9,041 nucleotides of DNA from Thermomicrobiales bacterium (GCA_030447145.1 JAUJLY010000089.1:1-9041); one strand, 5' to 3'; positions 1-6,427 are shown, counted from the stretch's first letter. Made by a program: numbers and translations. Notes: a model not told the origin generated them from the letters alone.

Positions 1-92
1 ATTGGGGGGGTGGTCGGGGGGTGTTGGGGGGGGGGGCTCTATGGTGTGGGCCCCCCCCGGCCGAATTTTCCCCCCTACCCCGATTGCCCCCC
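1..92. repeat. Low-complexity G-run / C-run tract
   Basis: Runs of G at 4-10, 16-21 and 26-36 are followed by runs of C at 51-58, 70-75, 78-81 and 87-92. No believable gene is present; the short open frames across it are glycine/proline junk. The tract could fold as G-quadruplexes on either strand. Abrupt homopolymers at the very start of a window more often mark a low-quality contig end, and I favour that reading. Confidence 0.6.
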
Positions 93-169
93 TTATTTTG
101 GCGCGCCTTGGGGCCAAACCGACTCGCTGGCGCTTGTTGGCGGCAGCAACCCCGTGGCTGAGCCTGCAA

Positions 170-203
170 GGCAAAAAGCGGCAGCGAGCCCTTCGCTACG
201 GGT
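170..203 (-). repeat. REP-like repeat, gene-proximal copy (GTAG plus hairpin)
   Basis: This 34-base segment matches 1023-1056 at 30 of 34 positions, in the same orientation. On the minus strand it reads GTAG (199-196) followed by a small hairpin with arms AGCGA and TCGCT around a 5-base loop, then a T-rich end (CTTTTTGCC). A GTAG tetranucleotide at the foot of a hairpin is the known recognition signature of REP elements handled by RAYT transposases. The TAG stop codon of the adjacent transposase frame (198-196) lies inside this GTAG. That it is a cognate REP is inferred from this arrangement. Confidence 0.55.
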
Positions 204-690
204 GTTCGCGCTCCATCCATTGGCGCGGGTTGTCGAGGATGTACGCCCGCGTCGTCTCCAAATGCGTATCGTTGCGGATCAGTGTGTCGTAATAGGACTG
301 CTGCCACAAATGGACGTCGTATCGGCTCCACCCACGGTCCCGTATTCCGGAGGGCCAGGATCTCATGACGCGCATCTTGCAGACGCGGATGAGATCGGGA
401 ATGGAGTTGTCCGTATCGATGGATGGATTCGTCCCGAGATCGATTATCGCGTGAAGATGATCGGGCATGACGATATGGGTGTCGATCGCAACGCCGTGGG
501 TCACGCTATTGAGCGTGAGCAATGCTGATTCCGCGAAACGACCCGCGTCGTTCAACGCCACTCCCGTTCCGGATATATCGCCGAAGAGCCGTTGTCGTTG
601 TCAGGTGCAGATCGTGACGTGCACCGTGCAAGGAGCACGATAACTGTGCCCACTGTACCGCAGCGGTTTCTTGAACCGACGCTCGCGCAT
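196..690 (-). pseudogene. RAYT (REP-associated tyrosine transposase, Y1/HUH family), broken by an in-frame stop
   Basis: Reading from an ATG at 690, preceded by a GGAAGGGGAG-type ribosome binding site, gives 29 codons, then TGA at 603-601, then 134 more codons in the same frame to TAG at 198-196. Bridging the stop gives a 164-codon protein typical in length and order for a RAYT. It begins with VHVTICT (first strand of the HUH fold), followed by RLFGDI and then MPDHLH with the metal-binding H78-x-H80. A YYDTLIRN segment carries the candidate catalytic tyrosine (Y133/Y134), and the end has the family's ILDNPRQW. The family nicks and joins single-stranded DNA at REP palindromes. The TGA separates the first core strand from the rest, so the gene is probably dead. 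A downstream GTG at 561 could start a fragment lacking that strand. A sequencing error (a C-to-T change of CGA) is the main alternative. Confidence 0.8.
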
Positions 691-804
691 GGACTCCCCT
701 TCCCATTTTGCCGTCAGGGCAAATGCGCGCCATGTTATAGGGAAGGTGTGCGACAGGGGAATCCCCGTGTGTCGATTTGGACGCGCGTATGGTGCGGTGT
801 CGTC

Positions 805-850
805 CCCTCGGCGGTAGGCCACCGAGGGCCGACATTGGCCTGCGGGCCAA
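805..850. repeat. Two adjacent hairpins upstream of the RAYT gene
   Basis: Bases 805-814 pair with 819-828 over ten positions around a 4-base loop, with one C/A mismatch on the plus strand that becomes a G-U pair in a minus-strand transcript. Immediately beyond, TTGGCC (835-840) and GGCCAA (845-850) form a perfect 6-base stem with loop TGCG. The wobble pair suggests that any RNA role would be on the minus strand, in the region upstream of the transposase start. The second stem on its own is short enough to be chance. Confidence 0.4.
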
Positions 851-856
851 GTACGG

Positions 857-944
857 CCGCTACAGAAGGCGTGTTCCGGCGTTGTTCCTCGAACCCGGAG
901 GGTTCGACATTGTCTTTCCGAAGGTATGTCCAGGGCTGTAGCGG
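857..944. repeat. Nested inverted repeat (9-base outer arms, 8-base inner hairpin)
   Basis: CCGCTACAG at 857-865 is perfectly complemented by CTGTAGCGG at 936-944. Near the middle lies a perfect 8-base hairpin, TCGAACCC (889-896) and GGGTTCGA (900-907), with a 3-base loop. Both outer arms contain the GTAG/CTAC tetranucleotide. A pair of inverted REPs would look like this (a BIME), though the arms do not match the 34-base repeats. The GGTTCGA recalls a tRNA T-loop, but no T-stem or acceptor can be built around it. Confidence 0.45.
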
Positions 945-1022
945 ACGACTTGCGGTGGGGGAAGTCCTGCTTATGCGCGCGTAGTGCCGCAATGTCGTCC
1001 CTTGGTAGCTACTAAGCCCTTG

Positions 1023-1056
1023 GGCAAAAAGCGTAAGCGACCCCTTCACTACGGGT
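1023..1056 (-). repeat. REP-like repeat, distal copy
   Basis: Same orientation as 170-203, with 30 of 34 bases identical. It keeps the GTAG (1052-1049) and the T-rich end (CTTTTTGCC), but one substitution puts a mismatch in the hairpin stem (AGCGA against TCACT). It lies 333 bases upstream of the RAYT start, so the two copies bracket the gene and define a unit of about 890 bases. The copies are diverged, so recent transposition as a unit is not supported. Confidence 0.5.
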
Positions 1057-1063
1057 ACCCACC

Positions 1064-1254
1064 CTGCCAATAATCCATATACATATATTTCTGGCAGTGT
1101 GGCAGTCATGAAGAGATTAACGGCAAAGGCTGCCAAAAATCGTCTCCCTCTGGAAACAATCTGGCAGCCTTGAAACGCCATTGGATTCGGGGAATTTGCC
1201 CTCGTCGTCGCGAAGGCTGCCAGACTGCCACGCTCGTTCGCATTGTGGCAGCCT
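1064..1254. repeat. Cluster of eight TGGCAG/CTGCCA motifs forming successive dyads
   Basis: CTGCCA occurs at 1064-1069, 1130-1135, 1217-1222 and 1225-1230; TGGCAG occurs at 1092-1097, 1100-1105, 1162-1167 and 1246-1251. They pair up as dyads. CTGCCA (1064) pairs with TGGCAG (1092 or 1100). AAGGCTGCCA (1126-1135) pairs perfectly with TGGCAGCCTT (1162-1171). A third, similar dyad spans 1213-1254. A 6-mer on both strands should appear far less than once in 190 random bases. The units could be decayed miniature elements, a protein-binding array or a structured RNA; nothing here decides between them. Confidence 0.65.
1222..1254 (-). terminator. Possible 3' hairpin of the oxidoreductase gene
   Basis: Sixteen bases past the TAG of the minus-strand oxidoreductase, bases 1254-1245 (AGGCTGCCAC) pair with 1231-1222 over ten positions, with one G-U pair and a 13-base loop. 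There is no T-tract after the stem, so it is a weak intrinsic terminator at best. It may instead protect the 3' end, or simply be part of the TGGCAG dyad cluster. Confidence 0.3.
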
Positions 1255-1269
1255 GGCTTTTGGGGTCCG

Positions 1270-3363
1270 CTAGTCGGCGACGATGGCGAGGTCGACGCTC
1301 TCGCGGGCCTCGGCTGGTATCGGGCGGAAGTGGTCCATGGTCAGGCACTCGGTGGGGCACCAGTCGACGCAGAGGCCGCAGCGAATGCAGGCCCGCTCGT
1401 CAATGATCATCGCGGCCGCGAAGGGGCCCAGCTCGGCTCGGGCCATCTCCGCCATCTCGACATCGTTATCGATGCTGTAGATGCGGTCCGGGGAGATCAT
1501 CTCGATGACCCCATGCGGGCAGACATCCGCGCAGCTGTTGCAGAGGATGCAGCGGTTGCCATCGATGAAGATGTTGAGCTGGCACTGGAGGCAGCGCTTC
1601 GCTTCCTCAAAACCGATGCTCTTGGTGTAGCCCATCTCGGTCTCGAGCGTGTTGTCCATCGTGTGCAGGCCACGCTGCGGGACCGGCAGCATCGGCATGT
1701 TCTGGCGAGGCACCGCGATATAGTCGTCGCCCCAGACGAGACGGCGGCTCATGGCAGTCATCGACCACTCGGCGACGCCCTCGGAGAGCAGCGGGTTTGG
1801 CGTGGAGATGTACTCGGTCGGAACGCGCGTGAGCTCCAGCTCCTTCGTCCTTGGCTCCACACCCCGCATCTCCTTGTCGATGAGGTCGGCAACGCGCTTG
1901 CCCTCACCGATGGCGGAGATGAAGTTGGTCGGGTTGATGACGTAGTCACCGGCCGCCCAGATGTTGTCGACCTCGGTCTTGAGGTTCTGGTCCAGCAGCG
2001 GCACGCCGCGGCGGTCGACGTTCTGGAACATGTCGCCGAGGAAGCGGTTGTCCTGCTTCTGGCCGATCGCGGCGATGACCATGTCGCAGTCGATCACGAA
2101 CTCGGAGCCCTCAACGGGGACCGGGCGGCGACGACCGGAGGCGTCCGGCTCACCGAGCTCGTTGCGCACCATCTCGATGCCCCGCACGTTGCCCTGATCG
2201 TCGCCGACCACGCGCTTCTGCGAGACCATGTACATGATTTCGACGCCTTCGATCTCGGCTTCCTCGAGCTCGAGCTCCTCGACCGGGATTTCGTTGATGG
2301 TTCGCCGGTAGGTCATGATCGACTCTTCGGAACCGAGCCGGAGGACGGTGCGGACGCAGTCCATGGACGTGAATCCACCACCGACGGTGACGACGCGCTT
2401 GCCGACCCAGACGTCTTCGTGGCCAAGGGAGACCTCTTCGAGGAACTTGAGACCCGAAACAACGCCCTTCAGATCGTCGCCGGGGACACCGAGCGTGGAG
2501 GCGGTCTGGCACCCAGCACAGAGGACGACGACATCGTGGGTGTCGGCCAGCTCCTGGAGCTGGATGTCCTTGCCCACTTCCATGTTGTAGTGAATCTTGA
2601 TGCCGAGGTCGGTGATCAGCGCGACCTCTTCGGCGATGACATCGCGCGGCAGGCGCCACTCCGGCACACCGGTCCACATCACGCCGCCCGGGACCGGGAA
2701 GCGCTCGAAGATCTCGACCGAATAGCCCTTGCGGGCGAGCTGGCGGGCGGTCGTGAGGCCGGCAACGCCCGCACCGACGATCGCGGCGGTCTTGCCGTTC
2801 GACGGGGCCGCGATGTCGCGCCGGGTCTCGCCGCGGTAGTCGGCGGCCACGCGCTTGAGGTAGCAGATACCTATCGGGGCATCGATTTCCTTGCGGCGAC
2901 AGGCATCCTCACATGGGCGGGCGCACATGCGTCCGAGGCAACCGGGGAAGACGTTATGCTCCCGGTTGATCTCGAAGCTGTCGGCGTAGCGGCCATCGGC
3001 GATCATCGCAATGTAGCGGGAGATGTCTGTGTGCGACGGGCAGGCCGTCATGCAGGGAATGTTGTCCGAGAACCACTGCGTGTCGCCCGAGTAGAGTGGA
3101 TAGCGTTTGCCGCTGCGGATGGTATAGGGCGAGAAGAAGGACGCGTCGACAAACGCCAGCAGGCGCAGGCGCCGACCGTCCTCTACGTCGATCTGGTCAT
3201 AACCCTGGCCGGCGATCCCCAAGGAGGAGAGTTCAGCCGTCGTCATACCGACTTCTGCCGAATCCATCGCGCGGAATCGGTCAGCAGGAGCACCACAGGA
3301 GGGGCACTCGTCAGGCGGCGCGGCGCCTTCGTGGATCCAGCCACAGACTTTACAGCGAAACAT
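1270..3363 (-). CDS. Rubredoxin-like / GltD-like FAD-NAD(P)H oxidoreductase / 2[4Fe-4S] ferredoxin fusion
   Basis: The 697-residue product begins at an ATG with GGAGA seven bases upstream and directly opens a rubredoxin-type knuckle (C4, C7, C20, C23). A GltD/DPD-type Fe-S domain follows, with PCMTACP (C104, C108) and C142, C147, C151, C155. Next is the FAD fold with GAGVAG (197-202), the NAD(P)H-binding GGGFTSMDC (328-336) and AAGD (470-473). The C-terminus has two CxxCxxCxxxC ferredoxin motifs: C605, C608, C611, C615 and C659, C662, C665, C669. No signal peptide is present, so it should be cytoplasmic. By family, such proteins pass electrons between NAD(P)H and Fe-S partners. GltD itself is about 470-490 residues and pairs with GltB, but no large glutamate synthase subunit is nearby, so a GltD role is unlikely. 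The true acceptor is unknown. A longer in-frame extension exists upstream but overlaps the divergent gene and lacks domains. Confidence 0.9.
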   Translation of the reverse strand: MFRCKVCGWIHEGAAPPDECPSCGAPADRFRAMDSAEVGMTTAELSSLGIAGQGYDQIDVEDGRRLRLLAFVDASFFSPYTIRSGKRYPLYSGDTQWFSDNIPCMTACPSHTDISRYIAMIADGRYADSFEINREHNVFPGCLGRMCARPCEDACRRKEIDAPIGICYLKRVAADYRGETRRDIAAPSNGKTAAIVGAGVAGLTTARQLARKGYSVEIFERFPVPGGVMWTGVPEWRLPRDVIAEEVALITDLGIKIHYNMEVGKDIQLQELADTHDVVVLCAGCQTASTLGVPGDDLKGVVSGLKFLEEVSLGHEDVWVGKRVVTVGGGFTSMDCVRTVLRLGSEESIMTYRRTINEIPVEELELEEAEIEGVEIMYMVSQKRVVGDDQGNVRGIEMVRNELGEPDASGRRRPVPVEGSEFVIDCDMVIAAIGQKQDNRFLGDMFQNVDRRGVPLLDQNLKTEVDNIWAAGDYVINPTNFISAIGEGKRVADLIDKEMRGVEPRTKELELTRVPTEYISTPNPLLSEGVAEWSMTAMSRRLVWGDDYIAVPRQNMPMLPVPQRGLHTMDNTLETEMGYTKSIGFEEAKRCLQCQLNIFIDGNRCILCNSCADVCPHGVIEMISPDRIYSIDNDVEMAEMARAELGPFAAAMIIDERACIRCGLCVDWCPTECLTMDHFRPIPAEARESVDLAIVAD

Positions 3364-3460
3364 GTGCGGATCTCCGGGAATTGAGTCTCTGTGTGGCACC
3401 GTCGTTCCCCTGAGGGATCGACCGGTTCCTTGCGACCTCGCTTGGGCGCAATCTTCCTCT

Positions 3461-3466
3461 AGTATA
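3461..3466 (-). promoter_or_regulatory. Candidate -10 box (TATACT) for the oxidoreductase gene
   Basis: On the minus strand TATACT lies about 100 bases upstream of the ATG at 3363, within otherwise GC-rich sequence. It is one base from the TATAAT consensus. No convincing -35 hexamer is seen 16-18 bases further upstream, so this remains a candidate only. Confidence 0.35.
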
Positions 3467-3601
3467 GCGATCCTGGCGAGCCCCGGTGCAGTTATGTGCG
3501 CAAGACGTTGAATGGGTTCATGGCCTCGGTGGTGCGGGGCCGTGGAATATGGCGTCGGATTGGCGCTGGCCGTGCTCATGGGCCGTATGCGAGACTTTGC
3601 C

Positions 3602-3684
3602 CCTTGGTCGATACTTTCCTTTGGAAAGCTATCTGCTGAGTGGTAGACCACCAAGGATATTGAATTTCCGCGACAGGGTCGCGG
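3602..3684 (+). promoter_or_regulatory. Hairpin-rich leader of the FrnE-like gene
   Basis: Several perfect inverted repeats lie just upstream of the ATG at 3704. CCTTGGT (3602-3608) pairs with ACCAAGG (3650-3656) and encloses CTTTCC (3614-3619) paired with GGAAAG (3623-3628). A competing GTGGT-AG-ACCAC palindrome sits at 3640-3651. CCGCGAC (3668-3674) pairs with GTCGCGG (3678-3684) around a 3-base loop. The ribosome binding site AGGA (3690-3693) follows directly. No T-tract is present, so they are not simple terminators. A cis-regulatory RNA or operator role is inferred. I recognise no known riboswitch class and no clear promoter. Confidence 0.45.
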
Positions 3685-3703
3685 TGGACAGGACGATCCA
3701 TTT

Positions 3704-4366
3704 ATGCGTGTTGCGATTGTGTCAGATGTGGTGTGCCCATGGTGCCGGATTGGGAAGTCGAACCTGATGCAGGCGGCCGAGCAGTGGACGCAGGAGACCG
3801 GTGAGCCGGTCGAGGTCGCGCTGCTGCCGTTCCTGCTGGACCCGGTGGAGGCGGGTGTGAAAGAGGATTTCCGCGAGCGGTTCACCAAGCGGAAGGGAAT
3901 TCCCCAGGCGCAGATGGAGGCGATGTTCGAGCGGGTCACGCAGGCCGGCGCGCAGCAAGGTCTCCGCTTCGATTTCGACAAGGTAAAGGTCGCCGTCGAC
4001 ACGGTACCGGCGCACGAGCTGATGGAGCTGGCTCCGGCTGACAAGCGTATGGACCTGATGGATGCGCTGATGTCGGCCTATTTCGAGGAGGGCAGGGACA
4101 TCGGCGAGGTCGACGTGCTGCTCTCGATCGCGAAGGATGCCGGGCTCACCGACGAGAAGTTGAAGGAGATCGAACCTGCGTTGCGTAGCCGGAAGATGGA
4201 AGGTCTTGTGCGCTCGAAGATTGCGCAGATGCAGCAGGCGGGTGTTCAGGGCGTGCCGCTCTTTATTATCAACGATGCGTTGGCCGTCTCGGGCGCGCAG
4301 CCGGTCGAGGTCCTCCTGAAGGCATTCGAGCAGGCGAAGCACGCCCAACCTGTTACCAGCCAGTAG
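3704..4366 (+). CDS. DsbA-family thiol oxidoreductase, FrnE-like
   Basis: The 220-residue product has the FrnE-type arrangement. A thioredoxin strand leads into the active site C11-P-W-C14 followed by RIGK, a helical insertion includes AYFEEGRDI (125-133), and the cis-proline loop GVPLF (P185) precedes the last strands, VEVLL and a final helix. Length is normal for the family. There is no signal peptide, so it works in the cytoplasm, unlike classical periplasmic DsbA. Apart from C11 and C14 no cysteine is present, so it lacks the extra CX4C motif described for Deinococcus FrnE. Family members catalyse disulfide exchange or isomerisation, or glutathione S-transferase (kappa-like) and 2-hydroxychromene isomerase reactions; CPWC favours redox chemistry. 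The start has AGGA ten bases upstream. It is divergent from the flavoprotein gene and convergent with the GH2 gene, so it is probably transcribed alone. Confidence 0.9.
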   Translation: MRVAIVSDVVCPWCRIGKSNLMQAAEQWTQETGEPVEVALLPFLLDPVEAGVKEDFRERFTKRKGIPQAQMEAMFERVTQAGAQQGLRFDFDKVKVAVDTVPAHELMELAPADKRMDLMDALMSAYFEEGRDIGEVDVLLSIAKDAGLTDEKLKEIEPALRSRKMEGLVRSKIAQMQQAGVQGVPLFIINDALAVSGAQPVEVLLKAFEQAKHAQPVTSQ

Positions 4367-4445
4367 GGCCTACGGAACGATTGGCATTGATCGGGATCGA
4401 CGTACCCCATGTGGGTTATGCACGCGCCCCATGGAAACCCCGTTG

Positions 4446-4459
4446 AGCGCGAGAGCGCT
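4446..4459. terminator. Possible bidirectional hairpin between convergent genes
   Basis: AGCGC (4446-4450) and GCGCT (4455-4459) form a perfect 5-base stem closed by GAGA, a GNRA-type tetraloop, in the 119-base gap between two converging genes. A second weak stem, TACCG (4459-4463) with CGGTA (4474-4478), abuts it. There are no T-tracts. The position suits a terminator but the stems are short. Confidence 0.25.
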
Positions 4460-4485
4460 ACCGGTATCTCTCACGGTATGAGTCG

Positions 4486-6345
4486 TCAGGCGCCCTCGAA
4501 CGGTGTCACCTCGGCGGCATACTGGATCGCATTGATGATGTCCCCGGGAATCGCTTTGGAATGCCGGTCAGTGGCCACGCGGATGGATGCCAGGTCAAGT
4601 TTGGGAGTGCGATCTTTCGTCAGCAGTCCGTTCGTCTCCTGCTCGGTGTCGGTAAGCTGGGTGTAACAGAAGCCAGCGATTGCCGGGGAGTCCAGGATGG
4701 CATCGATAAGCTCGGTGTACCGGGCGAGGAATTCCTCCGGCGAATGCACCGTACCGTATCCATGCCAGCGTTCACCTGAGGAGGGGGCGAAGGACAAGCC
4801 GCCGAACTCGGTCAGCATGACCGGTTCGTCTCGTCGCTTCGCATCCGGGAAGGCAATTGCCCGGTAATGCGGACGGACTTCCCGCACGGTCTGGGCGAGC
4901 GCCGTGAATGATCCGTACCGTTCCCGGAGGGTCTCGCCCTCAAGGGCGTAGTCATGGATACCCCAGACATCCCCGACCATTTGTTCCCAGCCATCGTTGC
5001 CGATGGTGGGACGGGAGGGATCAATCGCCTTGGTAAGGTGATAGAGCGCGCGGACGTAGTCACGTTGGGCTTCGCTCTGCGCCAGATTGGGGACGCCCCA
5101 ACTCTCGTTGAACGGCACCCAGGTGACGATGCTTGGGTGGCTGTGGTCGCGTTCGAGCACGTCCATCCACTCCCGGGTGAGCCGGCCGACTGCGTCGGGC
5201 GAGAAGGTGAAGGCATTCGCCATCTCGCCCCAGACCATCACTCCCAGGCGGTCGCACCAGTAGAGAAACCGGGGATCCTCGACCTTCTGGTGAATGCGCA
5301 CACCATTGAAGCCCATCTCCTTGATCAACTCCACTTCCTGTCGCAGGGCATCCGCCCTCGGAGCCGCAAGGTGCGAATGGGGCCAGTAATTCTGGGCAAG
5401 CACCATACGGAGGTACGTGGGGCGACCGTTCAGCATGAACCGACCATCGGCGAACCCGCACGAGCGCAGCCCCGCGTAGGAGGTGACCGCATCGACCGTC
5501 TCGTCACCATCAAGCAGGGTCAGCTCCGCGTCAATCAGGTTGGGAAAGCGTGGCGACCACAGGATGCGAGCCTGGTTCGTCGTCATGCCTGCCCATTCCA
5601 GGGAGATACTGGTTGACTCCAGCGCAAGCTCGCGGCGCGTCTCCTGATGGGCGAGAACGGAGGTATCGTTGGCAAGCTCCACCCCGCGCAGTGAGAGCTG
5701 GACGCGGAGCCGGAGCGGCCGTGGCGGTTGGCCGCTGAGGCGCACGTGGAGCCCGAGGGTGCCTCTGTCCAGATCGGGTGTCCACCGGACACTGGCGATT
5801 GACACCATCGGCACCGGTTCCAGCCACACAGGTTGCCAAATGCCGGTCGTCCGGTGATACCAGATCTTGTGCGGCTCGGGTTCCCAATCCTGCTTGCCCC
5901 GCGGTTGCGAGAGATCCCGTGGTTGATCTTCCGCACGGACAACGACAACCTGCTCGCCCTCAACAAGCACCGACGTGATATCGGTGCTGAATGGCGTGTG
6001 CCCGCCCTCGTGCATGGCCATGATCTGCCCATTGACCCACACCTGCGCCCGGTAGTCCACGGCACCAAAGTGCAGCAGCAGCCGACCAGTGCGGTCACCC
6101 GGCGAGACATCGAAGGTGCGGCGATACCACACGTAGGGATGGAACGAGGGGTCGCCGATCCCGCTGGCCCGGGATTCCGGGGGAAAGGGCACAATGATCT
6201 CGCGGTCGAAGACATCGGCACGCGATGGCCAGCCCTGATCGATGCCGACGTTGGCGTCGTCATATGCGAAGTCCCATGTGCCGCCCAGGTCGGTCCAACG
6301 TGAGCGAGTCATCTGCGGGCGGGGATGAACCTGATCGTGTTCCAT
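4486..6345 (-). CDS. Glycoside hydrolase family 2 (beta-galactosidase/glucuronidase-like), cytoplasmic
   Basis: The 619-residue protein has the GH2 order. A sugar-binding jelly roll spans about 15-178, with WYRRTFDV, VWVNG and the signature TGIWQPVWLE. An immunoglobulin-like domain spans about 180-300, and a TIM barrel runs from about 305 to the end. The acid/base residue is E414 in NESWG and the nucleophile is E513 in TEFGG, so the catalytic pair is intact. The end carries LTDTEQETNGLLTKDR, common in GH2 proteins of unassigned specificity. The NxK motif used by beta-glucuronidases for the carboxylate is not seen, so glucuronidase is less likely, but the substrate cannot be fixed. No signal peptide is present, which fits hydrolysis after import by the adjacent transporter. 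The ATG at 6345 was chosen because GAGGA lies ten bases upstream and family homology starts soon after. An upstream in-frame ATG would run through the strong hairpin. Confidence 0.92.
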   Translation of the reverse strand: MEHDQVHPRPQMTRSRWTDLGGTWDFAYDDANVGIDQGWPSRADVFDREIIVPFPPESRASGIGDPSFHPYVWYRRTFDVSPGDRTGRLLLHFGAVDYRAQVWVNGQIMAMHEGGHTPFSTDITSVLVEGEQVVVVRAEDQPRDLSQPRGKQDWEPEPHKIWYHRTTGIWQPVWLEPVPMVSIASVRWTPDLDRGTLGLHVRLSGQPPRPLRLRVQLSLRGVELANDTSVLAHQETRRELALESTSISLEWAGMTTNQARILWSPRFPNLIDAELTLLDGDETVDAVTSYAGLRSCGFADGRFMLNGRPTYLRMVLAQNYWPHSHLAAPRADALRQEVELIKEMGFNGVRIHQKVEDPRFLYWCDRLGVMVWGEMANAFTFSPDAVGRLTREWMDVLERDHSHPSIVTWVPFNESWGVPNLAQSEAQRDYVRALYHLTKAIDPSRPTIGNDGWEQMVGDVWGIHDYALEGETLRERYGSFTALAQTVREVRPHYRAIAFPDAKRRDEPVMLTEFGGLSFAPSSGERWHGYGTVHSPEEFLARYTELIDAILDSPAIAGFCYTQLTDTEQETNGLLTKDRTPKLDLASIRVATDRHSKAIPGDIINAIQYAAEVTPFEGA

Positions 6346-6347
6346 GG

Positions 6348-6362
6348 AAGAGGGTTCCTCTT
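6348..6362 (-). promoter_or_regulatory. Hairpin overlapping the GH2 ribosome binding site
   Basis: On the minus strand AAGAGG (6362-6357), loop AAC and CCTCTT (6353-6348) form a perfect 6-base stem ending two bases before the ATG at 6345. The GAGG of the ribosome binding site is in the 5' arm, so folding would hide it from the ribosome. The stem is short, and translational control is an inference. Confidence 0.35.
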
Positions 6363-6427
6363 TTCTTGGATTCCGGATTCGGTCCCCCCTCCCTTGGTTG
6401 AAGAGGAGCAGAACGTGCGTCACAAGG

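Larger units (their letters stand above)
691..1269. other. Gene-free, palindrome-rich stretch between RAYT remnant and oxidoreductase
   Basis: No open frame here has a recognisable product; the short ones lack domains and ribosome binding sites worth reporting. The stretch instead holds a dense set of inverted repeats: hairpins at 805-850, a nested dyad at 857-944, a near-palindrome centred on GTAGCTAC (1005-1012), the second REP-like repeat (1023-1056) and the TGGCAG dyad cluster (1064-1254). This fits accumulated REP/BIME-type elements next to a RAYT gene, or non-coding RNA, but I recognise no known RNA family. Confidence 0.6.

Noticed and set aside
10..528. 172-codon open frame on the plus strand opposite the RAYT
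   Set aside because: It has no domain and begins in the homopolymer tract; the opposite strand carries the HUH transposase motifs.
889..907. tRNA T-arm-like GGTTCGA
   Set aside because: The sequence forms its own perfect 8-base hairpin. No 5-base T-stem around a 7-base loop, no anticodon arm and no acceptor stem can be placed on either strand.
1064..1254. CRISPR array
   Set aside because: The repeated unit is only 6-11 bases, alternates in orientation and has irregular spacing. There is no direct repeat of 23 bases or more and no cas gene.
1243..3384. 713-codon open frame on the plus strand
   Set aside because: It is the antisense shadow of the oxidoreductase, whose minus-strand frame carries all the cysteine motifs and nucleotide-binding signatures. 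The plus-strand product shows no recognisable domain and is rich in D, V, A, H and G, as expected from the complement of high-GC codons.
3364..4044. N-terminal extension of the oxidoreductase frame
   Set aside because: It would run antisense through the FrnE-like gene and the intergenic region, has low-complexity Ser/Arg/Pro composition, and the ATG at 3363 has a good ribosome binding site directly before the rubredoxin motif.
4954..5616. 220-codon plus-strand frame inside the GH2 gene
   Set aside because: It is a shadow of the GH2 barrel region; no ribosome binding site or domain, whereas the minus strand has intact catalytic residues.
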